DNA from: Leptospira stimsonii | Lineage (GTDB): Bacteria > Spirochaetota > Leptospiria > Leptospirales > Leptospiraceae | Reading direction: 5' to 3' | NCBI RefSeq assembly: GCF_003545885.1 | Contig: NZ_QHCT01000014.1 | Span: 1 to 45,000 of the forward strand | Length of the DNA: 45,000 nt | In this document: positions 43,120-45,000 of the stretch, in pieces | How positions within the stretch are numbered: position 1 is the stretch's first letter | Layout: every line of letters begins with the position of its first letter | Notes under the pieces: generated by a model | Told to the model about the DNA's origin: nothing | Database searches by the model: none | The model's input: only the letters and a program-made list of their open reading frames with translations | Translations under genes and position numbers: made by a program

Positions 43120-43773
43120 CTATCTGTTAGCCGAAGGTTCACGCGTTAATATCTCTTTGGGTTGATGGATTTGCTTTTTTAATTTTCTTCCTGATCCGCC
43201 GAGGCTACATGCGTAAATCATTTCTCCAATATACACAAGTTCATTGGATTTGTTGATACGAAATTCTAAAGTTTTATCTTTGATTTCAGGGCAACAACGT
43301 TCATCTTCTTTTTCTAAATTTACAAAAATAAATGCTGAATTTCTTAACCACTTTATTTTTGGATAAGCCATATCATGACAAAAATTTAATGTAAGAATGC
43401 CTCTATTTCCATGAAATAATTCCACCTGTCCATAAATGCTATTATCATTTCCGTAGACACCAGAATAGATACCTGAAATATCAAGCATTTCTGGGATAAT
43501 TTCTTCTGATAAATAAGGAGAGAATACATACCCTCGATAATTATCAAATTCTGCCCGTAACCAGACACCTTCCACATTTTCAATCTTAAGTGTTTTGTCA
43601 TTAAATTCAATGATTTGGATTTTTGAGTTTAATGGCAAGGAGGCTAGTTTCCTAGAGTTGAGATCTGGTTCTTCTCTCAAAATTAAGCCATTCTTGGTTG
43701 CGACAAATCGATATTCTGGCTTTTCGCAATTTATTTGAAAAATAAGGAATAGAATTAAATAAAATATTTTCAT
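43120..43773 (-). CDS. SH3-domain lipoprotein
   Basis: A 217-residue protein with signal peptide MKIFYLILFLIFQINC (Cys16, relaxed lipobox). Residues about 22-88 are a bacterial SH3-type domain (NGLILREEPDLNSRKLASLP, then VWLRAEFDNYRGYVFSPYL), often used to bind peptidoglycan or peptides. The second half has several Cys (FCHDM, ERCCPEI, YACSLGG) that could form disulfides; its function is unknown. The ribosome site is weak. It is AT-rich like the rest of the array. Confidence 0.8.
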   Translation of the reverse strand: MKIFYLILFLIFQINCEKPEYRFVATKNGLILREEPDLNSRKLASLPLNSKIQIIEFNDKTLKIENVEGVWLRAEFDNYRGYVFSPYLSEEIIPEMLDISGIYSGVYGNDNSIYGQVELFHGNRGILTLNFCHDMAYPKIKWLRNSAFIFVNLEKEDERCCPEIKDKTLEFRINKSNELVYIGEMIYACSLGGSGRKLKKQIHQPKEILTREPSANR

Positions 43774-43829
43774 TACTTTAATTAAATAATTTTAAACTCC
43801 TTTTCCATAGAAATATTTAGTAAACTTTC

Positions 43830-44005
43830 GCATAACGACATAGGTTTCTCGACGTTTGCGGTCCTGGAGCGCTAGACGCTCGGAGGAATTGGAACGAGGT
43901 TCGAGAGGCATTCGTCGCGTCTCGTGAACCGAGTTGCAAAACAAATGTGCCGAAGGCCAAGCGAGGGTTACGAAGCAATCCCGGAGCTCCACGAGAGGGC
44001 ACAGG
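43830..44005 (-). repeat. attC-like structured spacer
   Basis: A 30-nt core at 43830-43859 matches 42413-42442 at 23 of 30 positions, including TAACGA, AGG, TCGACGTT and GC. On the minus strand it ends in GTTATGC, six of seven to GTTRRRY. The 5' half towards the GNAT gene has many short inverted segments. It looks like a second, longer recombination-site spacer. Confidence 0.45.
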
Positions 44006-44057
44006 TATTTTCCTGTATATAACAGAATATATTTGCTTAATGAATTCATCCGATATT

Positions 44058-44612
44058 TTATAACTTGTAAGTCATTACATATCTTCTTTTCCCCGCTTTT
44101 TTTATATAGTTAAATCCCAATTTTTCAAAGGTTTTAACAAAACCCATATAACGATAACTTGGAGAATCAGGATTCACAGGATAGGCTTCCATATATTTGG
44201 CTCCTTTTTTTTTAGCGTAGTTCATTGCTTCTTCTATGAGCAAATTTAATAGACCTTTATCTCTAAATTCTTTTTCGATATAGAAGCAAGCGATTGACCA
44301 TACATTTTCTAAACTTTCATCGCCACCAAGCCTTTGAAATGTTTCTCTAGGAGCAACAGAACACCATGCTATTGCTTCAGTATTTGAGTAAGCTAATAAG
44401 CCAATGGGAATGTTTGAAAAAATACGTTCCCTAATATATTCTTTCCTGCATTTAGCGTTGTTGCATTTTAGTTCTTCTTTCGTCATACGCCAAGCCATAC
44501 ACCAACAATTATTTAATAATCCTCTCGACTCAAATAAAACTTCAAAATCATCCCAATTGGACTTAGTAACAGGTTTTATTTTAATTTGTTCAGACAGTTT
44601 ATTTTCAGTCAT
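44058..44612 (-). CDS. GNAT-family N-acetyltransferase
   Basis: A 184-residue acetyltransferase of the GNAT fold. WSIACFYIEKEFRDKGLLNLLIEEAM carries the acetyl-CoA loop in a slightly divergent form (EFRDKGLL in place of QxxGxG/A), and the C-terminal YRYMGFVKTFEKLGF strand is typical. An N-terminal CWCMAWRMT segment with two Cys is found in a subset of the family. GAGGAAATC lies just before the ATG. The substrate is unknown. It is followed by an attC-like spacer and fits a mobile cassette cargo. Confidence 0.85.
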   Translation of the reverse strand: MTENKLSEQIKIKPVTKSNWDDFEVLFESRGLLNNCWCMAWRMTKEELKCNNAKCRKEYIRERIFSNIPIGLLAYSNTEAIAWCSVAPRETFQRLGGDESLENVWSIACFYIEKEFRDKGLLNLLIEEAMNYAKKKGAKYMEAYPVNPDSPSYRYMGFVKTFEKLGFNYIKKAGKRRYVMTYKL

Positions 44613-44648
44613 GATTTCCTCTTAGATACCATTGTTCTCATCCGAATT

Positions 44649-44906
44649 CTATGAATTAGGCGACGTGGTTACAGCAATTCGACTCGTTCCATATAGAAGA
44701 GTTACTACTTGGTATGGTTTGAGTTTCAGCCCAATAGGTGAGCCAGAATTATTACGGTTTTCAAGAATTAGATTACCAACCCTGATAACAGGAACTCCAT
44801 TACCAAGTTCACGAAGACCATGGATATCAAAGGAAGGATCGATAGATTGACCATGGTCAAAAAACTCTCGGATTTGCCGTTTTTCAGTAATCTCTTGACA
44901 ACCCAT
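44649..44906 (-). CDS. Small hypothetical protein
   Basis: An 85-residue frame with no signal peptide or membrane helix and no motif I recognise (centre: ELGNGVPVIRVGNLILENRN, probably beta strands). It starts 2 nt after the stop of a partial upstream gene on the same strand and ends 36 nt before the GNAT gene. There is no ribosome site, so it depends on coupling if real. An opposite-strand frame covers the same DNA, but the operon-like spacing favours this one. Confidence 0.5.
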   Translation of the reverse strand: MGCQEITEKRQIREFFDHGQSIDPSFDIHGLRELGNGVPVIRVGNLILENRNNSGSPIGLKLKPYQVVTLLYGTSRIAVTTSPNS

Positions 44907-44908
44907 AT

Positions 44909-45000
44909 CTAATACTGCAATCGCTGGTTAGTTAAAATATCGGTAAGCCTTTTAATATTACCTTCTCTTAATAATCGAGCGGTAACCGAGGAAATGTCGT
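44909..45000 (-). CDS. C-terminal end of a gene cut by the window edge
   Basis: Reading the minus strand from the window edge, one frame stays open for 29 codons and ends LTNQRLQY followed by TAG at 44911-44909. The segment (SVTARLLREGNIKRLTDIL) is helical in character. It is directly followed by the 85-residue ORF, so the two look co-transcribed. The family cannot be told from this fragment. Confidence 0.45.
   Translation of the reverse strand, partial: DISSVTARLLREGNIKRLTDILTNQRLQY

Noticed and set aside
43999..44035. CTGTATATAACAG dyad as a LexA (SOS) box.
   Set aside because: The spacing between CTGT and ACAG is 5, not the 8 of the classical box, and it lies downstream of a gene end inside a structured spacer.
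44632..44850. Plus-strand frame opposite the small 85-residue ORF.
   Set aside because: The minus-strand ORF begins 2 nt after an upstream stop and sits in line with the GNAT gene, which favours it; the plus frame has no ribosome site.

Overview
The window looks like chromosomal DNA of a Leptospira species. This is inferred from the gene set and style: relaxed spirochaetal lipoprotein signal peptides (six to eight candidates), moderate-to-low GC, a PurL/IleRS/LspA background of Leptospira type, and long non-coding gaps full of short dispersed repeats. No species can be fixed from the sequence alone. No rRNA, tRNA or CRISPR array was seen.

Layout. 0-9 kb: an IS481-like terminal signature, a lipoprotein, a GH13 alpha-glucosidase-type enzyme, an exported dienelactone hydrolase, a 7TM receptor-type adenylate cyclase, and a WYL regulator divergent from an SDR oxidoreductase, with two matching palindromes between them. 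9-16.7 kb: a membrane-anchored PHP hydrolase, a convergent GT2/GT39 pair that may decorate envelope lipids, a YqeK-like HD protein, a DUF3089 alpha/beta hydrolase, a flavin reductase and small membrane proteins. 17.4-24.2 kb: a TM2 and DUF2752 pair, then purL, an LRR lipoprotein and ileS as one tight unit. 24.2-31 kb: repeat-rich gaps, a STAS protein with a lipoprotein, a large unrecognised cytoplasmic protein followed by a nitrilase-fold protein lacking its catalytic Cys, and a YcxB-like gene flanked by two nearly identical 163-nt repeats. 30.9-36.1 kb: a compact five-gene minus-strand operon (Gfo/Idh oxidoreductase, UbiB/AarF kinase, LspA, cyclic-nucleotide-binding protein, AI-2E-type permease) with overlapping ends and several non-ATG starts. 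36.5-45 kb: an AT-richer accessory tract. It holds a large secreted protein in which a dimethylformamidase-like core is bracketed by two sets of three lectin-like repeats, then a run of genes all on the minus strand: WG-repeat lipoprotein, ATC-hydrolase-like protein, AraC regulator, truncated haemoglobin, membrane protein, SH3 lipoprotein and GNAT acetyltransferase. Several of these are separated by structured spacers that resemble integron attC sites.

Three signals stand out. (1) A family of short, partly palindromic elements with core GGAACTC/GAGTTCC is concentrated at 18.1-18.5, 24.3-24.9, 29.3, 30.5 and 35.6-36.3 kb. Diverged copies lie inside the Gfo/Idh coding region, within a stretch of about 105 residues that this family does not normally have, which suggests that repeat DNA became coding. 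(2) The array at 41.5-44.6 kb looks like integron gene cassettes. (3) The 36.5-39.1 kb protein has an unusual domain architecture. Each is an inference from reading alone and needs comparative searches.
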